The translations under genes and the position numbers were made by a program. The notes below the pieces were generated by a model that made no database searches, was not told where the DNA came from, and was given only the letters and a program-made list of their open reading frames with translations. 64,000 nt of DNA from Streptomyces sp. MST-110588 (GTDB taxonomy: Bacteria > Actinomycetota > Actinomycetes > Streptomycetales > Streptomycetaceae), in contig NZ_CP074380.1 in assembly GCF_022695595.1 (NCBI RefSeq), forward strand, positions 4,438,501 to 4,502,500, read 5' to 3'. Position 1 is the stretch's first letter. Each line of letters starts with the position of its first letter. Positions 1 through 9,431 of the stretch are shown here, in pieces.

Positions 1-22
1 CGGCTCCGACGCCTCGGAGCCG
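1..22. terminator. Hairpin at the window edge, probable terminator of an upstream gene
   Basis: Nine bases (1-9) pair perfectly with 14-22 around a 4-nt loop. No coding sequence reaches it inside the window, so it probably ends a gene to the left. The region up to the first Uma2 gene holds nothing else I recognise. Confidence 0.5.
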
Positions 23-241
23 GTACCGGGCGGTGACGCCGTACGCGGCCCGGGGGCGGTGGCTTCGGCGGGATGAGCTGAGCCAGACGGCCAGGAGGCA
101 GGGACTCGGGGGACAGGCGGAATACGCGGGTTACGCGGGGTCTGACGGCCGTCAATGGCGTACGGGTGTTCTCGTCCCAACGGGTGGTGTCGGGACGTAT
201 GCGGGGAGCGCCGGTACGTAGCAAGGCCACGATCTTGGGCC

Positions 242-838
242 ATGGACGACATCACGACGGACGAACCGCAGCGGCCGTGGGCCGTGCCGCCGCCGGGTGG
301 GTATGGCGTCGAGGAGTTCTTCGGTCTGCCGGGGCTGCCGCGACACGCCGAGTTGATCGACGGGGGTGTCGTGGTCGCGGCTCCGCGGCGGGCGTTCGAC
401 TCGGTGGCGCAGTCGCTGCTGTGGGACGGGCTGCGGCGGACGGCGCCGGGCCACCTGCGGGTGCGTGGCGACATGGCTGTGGTGCTGGGGGACCGCGATG
501 TGCTGGAACCGGATGTTCTCGTGGTGCGGGCCGTGGGCGCGTGGGATCCCCGGCGGGACCGGTATGACGTCGCGGACGTCGTGCTCGCGGGGGAGGTGAT
601 CTCGCCGGATTCGGAGAGGCGGGACCGGAAGATCAAGCCGGGGAAGTACGCGCGGGCGGGGATTCCGTACTTCTGGCTGGTGGAGATGGTGGGGGAGGAC
701 GACCATGCGGCGGTGCACACGTACGAGCTGGATGCGGTGACGCAGAGCTACGGCGTTACGGGCGTCCATCACCAGCGGCTGAAGACCACGGTGCCGTACG
801 CCATCGACATCGACCTGACGCAGATCTACGACGCATGA
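242..838 (+). CDS. Uma2 family (DUF820) endonuclease-like protein, copy 1
   Basis: A 198-residue protein of the Uma2/DUF820 family, which has a PD-(D/E)XK nuclease fold and is widespread in actinomycetes and cyanobacteria without a settled role. Visible family features are EPDVLVVR near residue 80, the central GEVISPDS with a following D and K (DRKIKPGKYARAG), and a YFWLVE strand. Together these supply the acidic and lysine active-site residues. The ATG at 242 is chosen because the family's N-terminus (HAELIDG) lies at the usual distance; the longer reading from 155 adds an atypical stretch. A second copy follows 42 bp downstream, so the pair is a tandem duplication. Nuclease activity is inferred from the fold only. 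Confidence 0.8.
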   Translation: MDDITTDEPQRPWAVPPPGGYGVEEFFGLPGLPRHAELIDGGVVVAAPRRAFDSVAQSLLWDGLRRTAPGHLRVRGDMAVVLGDRDVLEPDVLVVRAVGAWDPRRDRYDVADVVLAGEVISPDSERRDRKIKPGKYARAGIPYFWLVEMVGEDDHAAVHTYELDAVTQSYGVTGVHHQRLKTTVPYAIDIDLTQIYDA

Positions 839-880
839 GCAGCGGGTACCGGGTCCACGGTCTCGACCATGGGAGGAATC

Positions 881-1471
881 ATGACTGCCGAACTGCAGCA
901 CCCGGGGCCCGTGCCGCCGTCGGGCGGCTGCACCGTGGACGACCTGTTCAGCCTGCCCGGCCTCCCGCCGCACACCGAGCTGATCGACGGGAGCCTGGTC
1001 TTCAGGAGTCCGCAGCGGATCTTTCGCTCCAGAGCGTTGTTCCTGCTGGAAGCCGGGCTGCAACGAACCGTGCCGGATCGTCTCTGGGTGATGCGGGAGA
1101 TGACCGTCGTGCTCGGTCCCCGTAATGCTCCGGAGCCGGATCTCCTGGTGGTGCGTGGCGAAGCGGTGTCCGGCGGGAGTCAGACCAGGTTCGAGGCTGC
1201 GGACGTGGTGCTCGCGGTGGAGGTGGTCTCACCGGACTCGCGGGAGCGGGATCGGGAGACCAAGCCGGGAAAGTACGCGAGAGCGGGGATTCCGCACTTC
1301 TGGCTGGTGGAGATGGCGGGGGAGGACGAGCATCCGGCGGTGCACACGTACGAGCTGGATGCGGTTGCGAAGAGTTACTGCCTTACGGGGATCTATCATC
1401 AACGGTTGAAGGTGAGTGTTCCCTTTACCATTGATGTTGATCTGACGCAGATCTACCGGACGCGGCCGTGA
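881..1471 (+). CDS. Uma2 family (DUF820) endonuclease-like protein, copy 2
   Basis: A 196-residue paralogue of the preceding gene. It shares the LPGLP-HTELIDG start, EPDLLVVR, EVVSPDSRERDRETKPGKYARAGIP, the FWLVEM strand and an almost identical end (DVDLTQIY). The ATG at 881 follows a GGGAGGA ribosome site at 871-877. The 42-bp gap and the shared C-terminal half indicate a tandem duplication followed by divergence of the N-terminal half. The family core (D, E, K of the PD-(D/E)XK fold) is intact in both copies, so both could be active. A perfect hairpin just after the stop ends the unit. The biological substrate is unknown. Confidence 0.8.
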   Translation: MTAELQHPGPVPPSGGCTVDDLFSLPGLPPHTELIDGSLVFRSPQRIFRSRALFLLEAGLQRTVPDRLWVMREMTVVLGPRNAPEPDLLVVRGEAVSGGSQTRFEAADVVLAVEVVSPDSRERDRETKPGKYARAGIPHFWLVEMAGEDEHPAVHTYELDAVAKSYCLTGIYHQRLKVSVPFTIDVDLTQIYRTRP

Positions 1472-1491
1472 CCTCGGCCATGCGCCGCTGA

Positions 1492-1517
1492 CGAGCCGGT
1501 GTACGATCACCGGCTCG
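1492..1517 (+). terminator. Terminator after the Uma2 pair
   Basis: A perfect 10-bp stem (1492-1501 with 1508-1517) closes a 6-nt loop, 21 bp after the second Uma2 stop. It separates that unit from the ribosomal cluster. Confidence 0.7.
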
Positions 1518-1865
1518 ATTGGCATCGGGTCGGCATGCTATGGCACACTGTCCAGGTTGCTCGGTTGAGTGCCGATGCTGCGCGCCTCCCGCCGGGAGGA
1601 CTGGAAGCGAGTCCCAGGTATTCGTCGTTCCTCATCAGGGGCGGAAGTACGGGAATCTTCCGGGAAGCGTGAGCGGGGTACCAGCCAGGCGCCCGGTGGG
1701 TGTCCTGCCCCCACACACTCCTTCTTGAAGGATCTCCCCTGTGGAGATTTACGGGAAGGGGTGCGACACGCCCGACCGCGTGGGTCGGAGGCAGGCGGGT
1801 GCTCCTCGCGGAGCACGGCGCACCGGGTCCCAGAGCGTTACGAGAGACAGGACTACTGAGTAGCC
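1518..1865 (+). promoter_or_regulatory. S10 operon leader and promoter region
   Basis: This is the 348-bp gene-free stretch between the Uma2 terminator and rpsJ. It must carry the S10 promoter and untranslated leader. A TTGGCA at 1519-1524 and a TATGGC near 1539 are weak candidate elements with poor spacing, so I do not assign a promoter. I see no stable L4-type leader structure. The final 30 bp are unusually weak in Shine-Dalgarno character for so highly expressed a gene. Confidence 0.4.
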
Positions 1866-2174
1866 ATGGCGGGACAGAAGATCCGCATCCGGCTCAAGGC
1901 CTACGACCACGAGGTCATCGACAGCTCGGCGAAGAAGATCGTCGAGACGGTGACCCGCACTGGTGCGTCGGTCGCGGGCCCGGTGCCGCTGCCCACTGAG
2001 AAGAACGTGTACTGCGTCATCAAGTCGCCGCACAAGTACAAGGACTCGCGCGAGCACTTCGAGATGCGCACGCACAAGCGCCTGATCGACATCCTCGACC
2101 CGACGCCGAAGACCGTTGACTCCCTGATGCGACTCGACCTTCCGGCCGGTGTCGACATCGAGATCAAGCTCTGA
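1866..2174 (+). CDS. rpsJ: 30S ribosomal protein S10
   Basis: S10 (102 residues, full length) binds in the 30S head and is also the NusE partner of NusB in transcription antitermination. The sequence carries the conserved opening [14 protein letters not shown] and the GPVPLPT and RTHKR-IDI blocks. It is the first gene of the S10 cluster. rplC follows after 17 bp, so the two are co-transcribed. No strong ribosome site is visible upstream of the ATG at 1866. Confidence 0.98.
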   Translation: MAGQKIRIRLKAYDHEVIDSSAKKIVETVTRTGASVAGPVPLPTEKNVYCVIKSPHKYKDSREHFEMRTHKRLIDILDPTPKTVDSLMRLDLPAGVDIEIKL

Positions 2175-2191
2175 GGGTCGGTGATCTGAGA

Positions 2192-2836
2192 ATGGCTAAG
2201 CAGATCAAGGGCATCCTGGGCGAGAAGCTCGGCATGACCCAGGTCTGGGACGAGAACAACCGTGTCGTCCCGGTGACCGTGGTGAAGGCCGGCCCCTGTG
2301 TCGTTACCCAGGTGCGCACCAATGACAAGGACGGCTACGACTCCGTCCAGATCGCCTTCGGCGAGATCGACCCGCGCAAGGTGAACAAGCCCCTCAAGGG
2401 CCACTTCGCGAAGGCCGACGTCACCCCCCGCCGTCACCTCGTCGAGGTCCGTACCGCCGACGCCGGCGAGTACACCCTCGGCCAGGAGATCAACGCCGAG
2501 ACCTTCGAGGCCGGCGTCAAGGTGGACGTGACCGGCAAGAGCAAGGGCAAGGGCTTCGCCGGTGTCATGAAGCGTCACGGCTTCGGCGGTGGCAAGGCCT
2601 CCCACGGTGCCCACCGCGTGCACCGCAAGCCGGGCTCCATCGGTGGCTGCGCCACCCCGGGCCGCGTGTTCAAGGGCATGCGGATGGCCGGCCGTATGGG
2701 CAATGAGCGGGTCACCACCCAGAACCTGACCGTCCACGCCGTTGACGCGGAGAAGGGTCTGCTGCTCATCAAGGGCGCAGTTCCTGGTCCGAACGGCGGC
2801 CTCGTCCTGGTCCGTACCGCGGCCAAGGGGGCCTGA
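2192..2836 (+). CDS. rplC: 50S ribosomal protein L3
   Basis: L3 (214 residues) is an early assembly protein that reaches toward the peptidyl transferase centre. It begins with the typical [14 protein letters not shown] and carries the glycine- and histidine-rich extension ([20 protein letters not shown], about residues 130-149) that contacts 23S rRNA. It is the second gene of the S10 cluster, with rplD following 8 bp later. Length and motifs are standard. Confidence 0.98.
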   Translation: MAKQIKGILGEKLGMTQVWDENNRVVPVTVVKAGPCVVTQVRTNDKDGYDSVQIAFGEIDPRKVNKPLKGHFAKADVTPRRHLVEVRTADAGEYTLGQEINAETFEAGVKVDVTGKSKGKGFAGVMKRHGFGGGKASHGAHRVHRKPGSIGGCATPGRVFKGMRMAGRMGNERVTTQNLTVHAVDAEKGLLLIKGAVPGPNGGLVLVRTAAKGA

Positions 2837-2844
2837 GGTAACCG

Positions 2845-3495
2845 ATGAGCACCATTGACATCCTTTCGCCGGCAGGCGACAAGGCCGGGACCGTCGAGCT
2901 CCCCGCGGAGATCTTCGACGCGAAGGTCAGCGTTCCGCTGATCCACCAGGTCGTCGTCGCTCAGTTGGCCGCGGCCCGTCAGGGTACGCACAAGACCAAG
3001 ACTCGCGGCGAGGTCCGCGGCGGTGGCAAGAAGCCGTACCGCCAGAAGGGCACCGGCCGCGCGCGCCAGGGTTCGACCCGCGCTCCGCAGTTCGCCGGCG
3101 GTGGCGTCGTCCACGGCCCCGTGCCGCGTGACTACTCGCAGCGGACCCCGAAGAAGATGAAGGCCGCCGCCCTGCGCGGTGCCCTCACCGACCGGGCCCG
3201 CCACAGCCGCATCCACGTCGTCTCCGGCGTGGTCGAGGGCCAGGTCTCCACCAAGGCCGCCAAGGCCCTCCTCGGCAAGGTCAGCGAGCGCAAGAACGTG
3301 CTGCTGGTCGCCGAGCGTGCCGACGAGGCCGCGTGGCTGTCCGCCCGCAACCTGCCCCAGGTCCACATCCTGGAGCCGGGCCAGCTCAACACGTACGACG
3401 TGCTCGTCTCCGACGACGTGGTCTTCACCAAGGCCGCCTTCGAGTCCTTCGTGTCTGGCCCCAAGGCCGTTGAGACCGAAGGGAGCGACGCCTGA
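2845..3495 (+). CDS. rplD: 50S ribosomal protein L4
   Basis: L4 (216 residues) lines the nascent-peptide tunnel with its long basic loop, visible around residues 52-85 ([20 protein letters not shown]). Changes in this loop give macrolide resistance in other bacteria; here the motif looks wild type. Its TGA overlaps the rplW ATG by one base (TGATG at 3493), indicating translational coupling. In E. coli L4 represses its own operon, but no corresponding leader structure is evident upstream of rpsJ. Confidence 0.98.
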   Translation: MSTIDILSPAGDKAGTVELPAEIFDAKVSVPLIHQVVVAQLAAARQGTHKTKTRGEVRGGGKKPYRQKGTGRARQGSTRAPQFAGGGVVHGPVPRDYSQRTPKKMKAAALRGALTDRARHSRIHVVSGVVEGQVSTKAAKALLGKVSERKNVLLVAERADEAAWLSARNLPQVHILEPGQLNTYDVLVSDDVVFTKAAFESFVSGPKAVETEGSDA

Positions 3496-3818
3496 TGACT
3501 GAGGCCGTCGTCACCAGCAAGACCTTCACGGACCCGCGCGACATTCTCGTCAAGCCGGTCGTGTCCGAGAAGAGCTACGCGCTGCTGGACGAGAACAAGT
3601 ACACGTTCGTCGTCGACCCGCGCGCGAACAAGACCCAGATCAAGCAGGCCGTCGAGGCGGTCTTCTCGGTCAAGGTCACCGGGGTCAACACGATCAACCG
3701 GCAGGGCAAGCGCAAGCGCACCCGTACCGGTTTCGGCAAGCGCGCCAACACCAAGCGCGCCATCGTGACCCTCGCCGAGGGCGACCGTATCGACATCTTC
3801 GGCGGCCCGGTCTCCTAA
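3495..3818 (+). CDS. rplW: 50S ribosomal protein L23
   Basis: L23 (107 residues) sits at the tunnel exit and is the docking site for trigger factor and SRP. The family core is clear: [13 protein letters not shown], then the loop [16 protein letters not shown]. The ATG overlaps the end of rplD, and the next gene (rplB) follows after 39 bp with its own ribosome site. Confidence 0.98.
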   Translation: MTEAVVTSKTFTDPRDILVKPVVSEKSYALLDENKYTFVVDPRANKTQIKQAVEAVFSVKVTGVNTINRQGKRKRTRTGFGKRANTKRAIVTLAEGDRIDIFGGPVS

Positions 3819-3857
3819 CGGAGTCCGAGTCGTCCGGAATCGGACGAGGACTGAGAA

Positions 3858-4694
3858 ATGGGTATCCGCAAGTACAAGCCGACGACCCCGGGCCGTCGTG
3901 GCTCCAGCGTCGCCGACTTTGTCGAGATCACGCGGTCCACGCCGGAGAAGTCGCTGGTCCGCCCGCTGCACAGCAAGGGCGGCCGTAACAACGCCGGTCG
4001 TGTGACCGTTCGCCACCAGGGTGGTGGCCACAAGCGCGCCTACCGCGTGATCGACTTCCGTCGTCACGACAAGGACGGCGTGCCGGCCAAGGTCGCGCAC
4101 ATCGAGTACGACCCCAACCGCACCGCGCGCATCGCGCTGCTGCACTACGCAGACGGCGAGAAGCGCTACATCATCGCCCCCCGTGGCCTGGTCCAGGGCG
4201 CCCGCATCGAGAACGGCCCCGGGGCCGACATCAAGCCGGGCAACAACCTGCCGCTGCGCCACATCCCCGTGGGTACGACGATCCACGCCATCGAGCTGCG
4301 GCCCGGCGGCGGCGCGAAGTTCGCCCGCTCCGCGGGTGCCTCCGTGCAGCTTCTGGCGAAGGAGGGCTCCATGGCCCACCTTCGTATGCCGTCCGGTGAG
4401 ATCCGCCTGGTCGATGTGCGCTGCCGCGCCACCGTCGGCGAGGTCGGCAACGCCGAGCAGTCGAACATCAACTGGGGCAAGGCCGGCCGTATGCGCTGGA
4501 AGGGCGTCCGCCCGACCGTGCGTGGTGTCGTGATGAACCCGGTTGACCACCCCCACGGTGGTGGTGAGGGCAAGACTTCCGGTGGTCGCCACCCGGTCTC
4601 GCCCTGGGGCAAGAAGGAGGGTCGTACTCGCTCGCCGAAGAAGGCCAGCAACAAGTACATCGTCCGCCGCCGCAAGACGAACAAGAAGCGCTAG
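3858..4694 (+). CDS. rplB: 50S ribosomal protein L2
   Basis: L2 (278 residues) is needed for subunit association and peptidyl transfer. The hallmark [13 protein letters not shown] near residue 225 contains the conserved histidine close to the catalytic centre, and the C-terminus is basic as usual. It lies between rplW and rpsS, in the standard S10-cluster order. Confidence 0.98.
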   Translation: MGIRKYKPTTPGRRGSSVADFVEITRSTPEKSLVRPLHSKGGRNNAGRVTVRHQGGGHKRAYRVIDFRRHDKDGVPAKVAHIEYDPNRTARIALLHYADGEKRYIIAPRGLVQGARIENGPGADIKPGNNLPLRHIPVGTTIHAIELRPGGGAKFARSAGASVQLLAKEGSMAHLRMPSGEIRLVDVRCRATVGEVGNAEQSNINWGKAGRMRWKGVRPTVRGVVMNPVDHPHGGGEGKTSGGRHPVSPWGKKEGRTRSPKKASNKYIVRRRKTNKKR

Positions 4695-4706
4695 GAGCGG
4701 GTTTAG

Positions 4707-4988
4707 ATGCCGCGCAGTCTCAAGAAGGGGCCCTTCGTCGACGACCACCTGATCAAGAAGGTGGATGTCCAGAACGAAGCCGGCACCAAGAACGTCATCA
4801 AGACCTGGTCCCGCCGCTCGATGATCGTCCCGGCCATGCTCGGCCACACGATCGCGGTGCACGACGGCCGTAAGCACGTCCCGGTGTTCGTCACCGAGTC
4901 GATGGTCGGCCACAAGCTCGGCGAGTTTGCGCCGACCCGCACCTTCCGCGGCCACGAGAAGGACGACCGCAAGTCGCGGCGTCGCTGA
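4707..4988 (+). CDS. rpsS: 30S ribosomal protein S19
   Basis: S19 (93 residues) binds the 30S head with S13 near the A and P sites. It has the conserved [14 protein letters not shown] start and the [21 protein letters not shown] and [12 protein letters not shown] blocks. The start lies 12 bp after rplB, and rplV follows. Confidence 0.98.
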   Translation: MPRSLKKGPFVDDHLIKKVDVQNEAGTKNVIKTWSRRSMIVPAMLGHTIAVHDGRKHVPVFVTESMVGHKLGEFAPTRTFRGHEKDDRKSRRR

Positions 4989-5032
4989 TCAGCGGGATTG
5001 CGAAGACTATGACTGACACCGAAGGGACAACC

Positions 5033-5380
5033 ATGGAAGCCAGGGCCCAGGCGCGGTACATCCGCGTCACGCCCATGAAGGCCCGCCGCGTGGTGGACCT
5101 CATCCGTGGCATGGATGCCACGGAGGCTCAGGCGGTCCTGCGTTTCGCCCCGCAGGCCGCGAGCGTGCCGGTGGGCAAGGTGCTGGACAGCGCCATTGCC
5201 AACGCCGCGCACAACTACGACCACACCGACGCCGGCAGCCTCTACATTTCCGAGGCGTACGTCGACGAGGGCCCGACCCTGAAGCGGTTCCGTCCGCGTG
5301 CCCAGGGCCGCGCCTACCGGATCCGCAAGCGGACCAGCCACATCACCGTGGTCGTCAGCAGCAAGGAAGGAACCCGGTAA
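5033..5380 (+). CDS. rplV: 50S ribosomal protein L22
   Basis: L22 (115 residues) extends a beta-hairpin into the exit tunnel. The conserved opening [20 protein letters not shown] and the loop [20 protein letters not shown] are present. The frame is open from an ATG at 5009, but 5033 is preferred: a GAAGGG ribosome site (5021-5026) sits 6 bp upstream and the protein then begins as family members do. The TAA overlaps the rpsC ATG (TAATG), giving coupling. Confidence 0.96.
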   Translation: MEARAQARYIRVTPMKARRVVDLIRGMDATEAQAVLRFAPQAASVPVGKVLDSAIANAAHNYDHTDAGSLYISEAYVDEGPTLKRFRPRAQGRAYRIRKRTSHITVVVSSKEGTR

Positions 5381-6207
5381 TGGGCCAGAAGGTAAACCCG
5401 CACGGGTTCCGGCTCGGCATCACCACGGACTTCAAGTCCCGCTGGTACGCCGACAAGCTGTACAAGGACTACGTCAAGGAAGACGTCGCCATTCGTCGCA
5501 TGATGACGAAGGGCATGGAGCGCGCCGGTATCTCCAAGGTGGAGATCGAGCGCACCCGCGACCGCGTCCGCGTTGACATCCACACCGCTCGTCCGGGCAT
5601 CGTCATCGGCCGCCGCGGCGCCGAGGCCGACCGCATCCGCGGCGAGCTGGAGAAGCTGACCGGCAAGCAGGTCCAGCTCAACATCCTCGAGGTCAAGAAC
5701 CCCGAGGTGGACGCCCAGCTCGTGGCGCAGGCCGTCGCCGAGCAGCTCTCCTCCCGCGTCTCCTTCCGTCGCGCCATGCGCAAGAGCATGCAGTCGACGA
5801 TGAAGGCCGGCGCCAAGGGCATCAAGATCCAGTGCGGTGGCCGTCTCGGCGGCGCCGAGATGTCCCGCTCGGAGTTCTACCGCGAGGGCCGTGTGCCCCT
5901 GCACACGCTCCGTGCGAACGTCGACTACGGCTTCTTCGAGGCCCGTACGACCTTCGGCCGTATCGGTGTGAAGGTCTGGATCTACAAGGGCGACGTCAAG
6001 AACATCGCCGAGGTCCGCGCCGAGAACGCCGCAGCCCGCGCGGGCAACCGCCCCGCCCGTGGCGGCGGCAACGACCGCCCGCGTCGCGGTGGCGAGCGCG
6101 GTGGCCGCGGCGGTCGCAAGCCGCAGCAGAACGCCGCTGCCGAGGCCCCCAAGGCCGAGGCCGCTGCCGCTGCTCCGGCTGCTGAGAGCACCGGAACGGA
6201 GGCCTGA
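5380..6207 (+). CDS. rpsC: 30S ribosomal protein S3
   Basis: S3 (275 residues) forms part of the mRNA entry channel and helicase. It has an N-terminal KH domain with [18 protein letters not shown] (about 68-85) and the C-terminal S3 domain ending near residue 215. After that comes a 55-residue low-complexity tail, first Arg/Gly-rich and then Ala/Pro/Glu-rich, typical of actinobacterial S3 and absent from E. coli. It overlaps rplV by one base and is followed 5 bp later by rplP. Confidence 0.98.
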   Translation: MGQKVNPHGFRLGITTDFKSRWYADKLYKDYVKEDVAIRRMMTKGMERAGISKVEIERTRDRVRVDIHTARPGIVIGRRGAEADRIRGELEKLTGKQVQLNILEVKNPEVDAQLVAQAVAEQLSSRVSFRRAMRKSMQSTMKAGAKGIKIQCGGRLGGAEMSRSEFYREGRVPLHTLRANVDYGFFEARTTFGRIGVKVWIYKGDVKNIAEVRAENAAARAGNRPARGGGNDRPRRGGERGGRGGRKPQQNAAAEAPKAEAAAAAPAAESTGTEA

Positions 6208-6212
6208 CCGAC

Positions 6213-6632
6213 ATGCTGATCCCTCGTAGGGTCAAGCACCGCAAGCAGCACCACCCGAAGCGCAACGGTATGGCCAAGGGTGGTACCGAGCTTGCCTTCG
6301 GTGAGTACGGCATCCAGGCCGTGACCCCGGCCTACGTGACGAACCGGCAGATCGAGTCCGCTCGTATCGCCATGACCCGTCACATCAAGCGTGGCGGCAA
6401 GGTGTGGATCAACATCTACCCCGACCGTCCGCTGACGAAGAAGCCGGCCGAGACCCGCATGGGTTCCGGTAAGGGTTCTCCGGAGTGGTGGGTCGCGAAC
6501 GTCAAGCCCGGTCGGGTGATGTTCGAGCTGTCCTTCCCGAATGAAAAGGTTGCTAAGGAGGCGCTGACCCGCGCCGCCCACAAGCTTCCGATGAAGTGCC
6601 GCATCGTGCGGCGCGAGGCAGGTGAGTCGTGA
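6213..6632 (+). CDS. rplP: 50S ribosomal protein L16
   Basis: L16 (139 residues) organises the A-site tRNA elbow region of the 50S subunit. The sequence starts [15 protein letters not shown] and contains the conserved R-GSGKG-PEWWVA block (about 80-93). Its TGA overlaps the rpmC ATG by one base. Confidence 0.98.
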   Translation: MLIPRRVKHRKQHHPKRNGMAKGGTELAFGEYGIQAVTPAYVTNRQIESARIAMTRHIKRGGKVWINIYPDRPLTKKPAETRMGSGKGSPEWWVANVKPGRVMFELSFPNEKVAKEALTRAAHKLPMKCRIVRREAGES

Positions 6633-6856
6633 TGGCGGCCGGTACCAAGGCGACCGAGCTGCGCGAGCTGAACAACGAGGACCTCGTTGCCAAGCTTCGT
6701 GAGGCCAAGGAGGAGCTGTTCAACCTCCGCTTCCAGGCGGCGACCGGACAGCTTGAGAACCACGGCCGGCTGAAGGCCGTCCGCAAGGACATCGCCCGGA
6801 TCTACACCCTGATGCGGGAGCGCGAGCTCGGCATCGAGACGGTGGAGAGCGCCTGA
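6632..6856 (+). CDS. rpmC: 50S ribosomal protein L29
   Basis: L29 (74 residues), a two-helix protein at the tunnel exit beside L23. The motif [16 protein letters not shown] and the helix R-IARIYT are clear. ATG 6632 is chosen over the GTG at 6629 because it makes the same one-base TGATG coupling used throughout this operon. It also overlaps rpsQ by one base at 6856. Confidence 0.96.
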   Translation: MAAGTKATELRELNNEDLVAKLREAKEELFNLRFQAATGQLENHGRLKAVRKDIARIYTLMRERELGIETVESA

Positions 6857-7137
6857 TGAGCGAGAAGAATGTGACTGAGACGAACGAGCGCGGTTTCCGC
6901 AAGACCCGTGAGGGTCTGGTCGTCAGCGACAAGATGGACAAGACCGTCGTCGTCGCCGTCGAGGACCGTGTCAAGCACGCGCTGTACGGCAAGGTCATCC
7001 GCCGTACGAACAAGCTCAAGGCGCACGACGAGCAGAACGCCGCGGGCATCGGCGACCGCGTCCTCCTCATGGAGACCCGGCCGCTGTCCGCGACGAAGCG
7101 CTGGCGCGTCGTCGAGATCCTCGAAAAGGCCAAGTAA
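6856..7137 (+). CDS. rpsQ: 30S ribosomal protein S17
   Basis: S17 (93 residues) is a primary 16S rRNA-binding protein with an OB fold. The core runs [17 protein letters not shown] through KRWRVVEIL, after a short N-terminal extension common in actinomycetes. It is the last gene of the S10 part. A 136-bp hairpin-rich gap follows, at the same place where E. coli separates the S10 and spc operons. Confidence 0.98.
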   Translation: MSEKNVTETNERGFRKTREGLVVSDKMDKTVVVAVEDRVKHALYGKVIRRTNKLKAHDEQNAAGIGDRVLLMETRPLSATKRWRVVEILEKAK

Positions 7138-7273
7138 GGAAATTCCCGTCAGGGAATTCCCGTAGAGAATCCCGAGGGGTTTCCCTCGGGACAGTTCCGC
7201 CAGGCTCGGCAGGGGCTGCCCCTCGTAAGAGGACGGCCCCTGCCGGGAACCGGCAGACGATCAGGAGATAGAC
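7138..7273 (+). promoter_or_regulatory. Hairpin-rich S10/spc junction
   Basis: A 136-bp gap in an otherwise tightly packed cluster. It holds a GGGAATTCCC palindrome at 7152-7161, a perfect 7-bp stem with a 6-nt loop (7171-7177 with 7184-7190), and a 9-bp stem (7208-7216 with 7236-7244). The hairpins could attenuate, terminate or process the S10 transcript ahead of rplN. No -35/-10 pair is convincing. Confidence 0.55.
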
Positions 7274-7642
7274 GTGATCCAGCAGGAGTCGCGACTGCGC
7301 GTCGCCGACAACACTGGTGCGAAGGAAATCCTTTGCATCCGTGTTCTCGGTGGTTCCGGTCGCCGCTACGCGGGCATCGGTGACGTCATCGTCGCCACCG
7401 TCAAGGACGCGATCCCCGGTGGCAACGTGAAGAAGGGTGACGTCGTCAAGGCCGTCATCGTTCGCACCGTCAAGGAGCGCCGCCGTCCGGACGGCTCGTA
7501 CATCCGCTTCGACGAGAACGCGGCCGTCATCCTCAAGAACGATGGCGACCCCCGCGGCACCCGTATCTTCGGCCCCGTGGGCCGTGAGCTGCGCGAGAAG
7601 AAGTTCATGAAGATCATCTCGCTCGCGCCGGAGGTGCTGTAA
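7274..7642 (+). CDS. rplN: 50S ribosomal protein L14
   Basis: L14 (122 residues) lies at the subunit interface beneath L19 and binds the silencing factor RsfS in other bacteria. It has the full-length family sequence: [18 protein letters not shown], then [14 protein letters not shown] and the ending [13 protein letters not shown]. The start is a GTG at 7274 behind AGGAGA (7263-7268). It is the first gene of the spc part. Confidence 0.98.
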   Translation: MIQQESRLRVADNTGAKEILCIRVLGGSGRRYAGIGDVIVATVKDAIPGGNVKKGDVVKAVIVRTVKERRRPDGSYIRFDENAAVILKNDGDPRGTRIFGPVGRELREKKFMKIISLAPEVL

Positions 7643-7645
7643 CCG

Positions 7646-7969
7646 ATGAAGATCAAGAAGGGCGACCTGGTCCAGGTCATCACCGGCAAGGACAAGGGCA
7701 AGCAGGGCAAGGTCATCGCGGCCTTCCCCCGCGAGGACCGTGTCCTGGTCGAGGGTGTCAACCGGGTCAAGAAGCACACCAAGGCCGGCCAGACCGCTCG
7801 TGGCTCGAAGACCGGCGGCATCGTGACGACCGAGGCCCCGATCCACGTGAGCAACGTTCAGCTCGTGGTGGAGAAGGACGGCAAGAAGGTCGTCACCCGC
7901 GTCGGATACCGCTTCGACGACGAGGGCAACAAGATCCGCGTTGCCAAGCGGACCGGTGAGGACATCTGA
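7646..7969 (+). CDS. rplX: 50S ribosomal protein L24
   Basis: L24 (107 residues) initiates 50S assembly and sits near the tunnel exit. The N-terminal KOW motif ([19 protein letters not shown], about 4-22) is intact, followed by [10 protein letters not shown]. The gene is 3 bp from rplN, and its TGA overlaps the rplE ATG by one base. Confidence 0.98.
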   Translation: MKIKKGDLVQVITGKDKGKQGKVIAAFPREDRVLVEGVNRVKKHTKAGQTARGSKTGGIVTTEAPIHVSNVQLVVEKDGKKVVTRVGYRFDDEGNKIRVAKRTGEDI

Positions 7970-8529
7970 TGACTGCCACCACCAACGCGCCGCGTCTCAA
8001 GACGCGCTACCGCGAAGAGATCGCCGGGAAGCTGAAGGACGAGTTCTCCTACGAGAACGTCATGCAGATCCCGGGTCTGACCAAGATCGTGGTCAACATG
8101 GGTGTGGGCGACGCCGCCCGCGACTCCAAGCTGATCGAGGGCGCCATCCGCGACCTCACCACGATCACCGGCCAGAAGCCGGCCGTCACCAAGGCCCGTA
8201 AGTCCATCGCGCAGTTCAAGCTGCGTGAGGGCCAGCCGATCGGTGCCCACGTCACCCTCCGTGGTGACCGCATGTGGGAGTTCCTGGACCGCCTGCTGTC
8301 GCTCGCGCTGCCGCGCATCCGCGACTTCCGTGGTCTGTCCCCCAAGCAGTTCGACGGCCGGGGCAACTACACCTTCGGTCTCACGGAGCAGGTCATGTTC
8401 CACGAGATCGACCAGGACAAGATCGACCGGGTCCGGGGCATGGACATCACCGTGGTGACGACCGCCCAGAACGACGATGAGGGCCGCGCCCTGCTTCGTC
8501 ACCTCGGCTTCCCGTTCAAGGAGAACTGA
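7969..8529 (+). CDS. rplE: 50S ribosomal protein L5
   Basis: L5 (186 residues) binds 5S rRNA and bridges to the 30S head. Conserved blocks include [32 protein letters not shown] and the [20 protein letters not shown] segment. The start overlaps the end of rplX, and rpsN follows after 2 bp. Confidence 0.98.
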   Translation: MTATTNAPRLKTRYREEIAGKLKDEFSYENVMQIPGLTKIVVNMGVGDAARDSKLIEGAIRDLTTITGQKPAVTKARKSIAQFKLREGQPIGAHVTLRGDRMWEFLDRLLSLALPRIRDFRGLSPKQFDGRGNYTFGLTEQVMFHEIDQDKIDRVRGMDITVVTTAQNDDEGRALLRHLGFPFKEN

Positions 8530-8531
8530 CC

Positions 8532-8717
8532 GTGGCGAAGAAGGCTCTGATCGCTAAGGCGGCCCGCAAGCCGAAGTTCGCTGTGCGCGCGTACACGCGT
8601 TGCCAGCGCTGCGGCCGTCCGCACTCCGTGTACCGCAAGTTCGGCCTGTGCCGCGTGTGCCTCCGTGAGATGGCTCACCGCGGCGAGCTGCCGGGCGTGA
8701 CCAAGAGCTCCTGGTAA
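8532..8717 (+). CDS. rpsN: 30S ribosomal protein S14, zinc-binding short form
   Basis: The 61-residue type Z form of S14. A Zn ribbon is formed by Cys24, Cys27, Cys40 and Cys43 (CQRC and CRVC). Streptomyces usually also carry a zinc-free paralogue elsewhere under Zur control; this operon copy is the C+ form. The GTG start is 2 bp after rplE. A 293-bp gap follows before rpsH, the largest break inside the spc cluster. Confidence 0.97.
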   Translation: MAKKALIAKAARKPKFAVRAYTRCQRCGRPHSVYRKFGLCRVCLREMAHRGELPGVTKSSW

Positions 8718-8739
8718 TTCCGCTCCTCCGTCGCACGTC

Positions 8740-8760
8740 CGGCGCCCTTTGCGGGCGCCG
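8740..8760 (+). terminator. Hairpin in the rpsN-rpsH gap
   Basis: An 8-bp perfect GC stem (8740-8747 with 8753-8760, one more pair outside) with a TTTGC loop, 22 bp after the rpsN stop. It could be a partial terminator or a processing site. A second 6-bp hairpin (8884-8889 with 8893-8898, TCT loop) lies further into the same gap. No gene is supported between 8718 and 9010. Confidence 0.5.
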
Positions 8761-9010
8761 GGACCGGCGGCGGTACGAGGAGGCTGGAAGACCCGGACGC
8801 TCTCGGTAAGCATTTGGACGGCGGGAGCCCCACACTGTATGCCGTAGGCTTGCAGGGTTGGGCGCCCGCCGCCCTGACCGCCCGCGGGCTCTGCCCGCAG
8901 ATAGTCGCTTACTACGCCGAAGGTCCCCGCGCCGCACCCGTCCCGACTCTGCTCGGGGAGAGGGATGGCGCATACAGGAAACCCCGGCGAGAGAGGCCGA
9001 AGGCCAATTC

Positions 9011-9409
9011 ATGACCATGACTGATCCCATCGCAGACATGCTCACGCGTCTGCGTAACGCGAACTCGGCGTACCACGACACCGTCGTGATGCCGCACAGC
9101 AAGATCAAGTCGCACATCGCGGAGATCCTCCAGCAGGAGGGTTACATCAACGGCTGGAAGGTCGAGGACGCCGAGGTCGGCAAGAACCTCGTCCTGGAGC
9201 TGAAGTTCGGCCCGAACCGCGAGCGCTCGATCGCCGGCATCAAGCGGATCTCGAAGCCGGGCCTGCGGGTCTACGCAAAGTCCACCAACCTGCCGAAGGT
9301 CCTCGGCGGCCTGGGCGTGGCGATCATCTCCACGTCCCACGGTCTCCTGACCGGTCAGCAGGCCAGCAAGAAGGGCGTAGGCGGAGAAGTTCTCGCCTAC
9401 GTCTGGTAA
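9011..9409 (+). CDS. rpsH: 30S ribosomal protein S8
   Basis: S8 (132 residues) binds the central domain of 16S rRNA and, in E. coli, represses the spc operon. It begins [18 protein letters not shown] and ends with the conserved [28 protein letters not shown] 9011 has GAAGG at 8999-9003, 7 bp upstream. It restarts the cluster after the rpsN gap, so a local promoter or processed mRNA end is plausible. Confidence 0.97.
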   Translation: MTMTDPIADMLTRLRNANSAYHDTVVMPHSKIKSHIAEILQQEGYINGWKVEDAEVGKNLVLELKFGPNRERSIAGIKRISKPGLRVYAKSTNLPKVLGGLGVAIISTSHGLLTGQQASKKGVGGEVLAYVW

Positions 9410-9431
9410 TCAGGGAACGGAGGAATAGCTA

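Noticed and set aside
152..1063. Long reverse-strand open frames over the Uma2 genes and the ribosomal clusters
   Set aside because: They are antisense shadows of high-GC coding DNA. The composition is Arg/His/Pro-rich and no domains or ribosome sites are present.
1518..1865. L4-type autoregulatory leader before rpsJ
   Set aside because: No stable hairpin followed by a terminator-like structure could be drawn; I only note the region as a leader.
8814..9014. Possible 66-codon gene between rpsN and rpsH
   Set aside because: No ribosome site, no recognisable features, and it overlaps the rpsH start.
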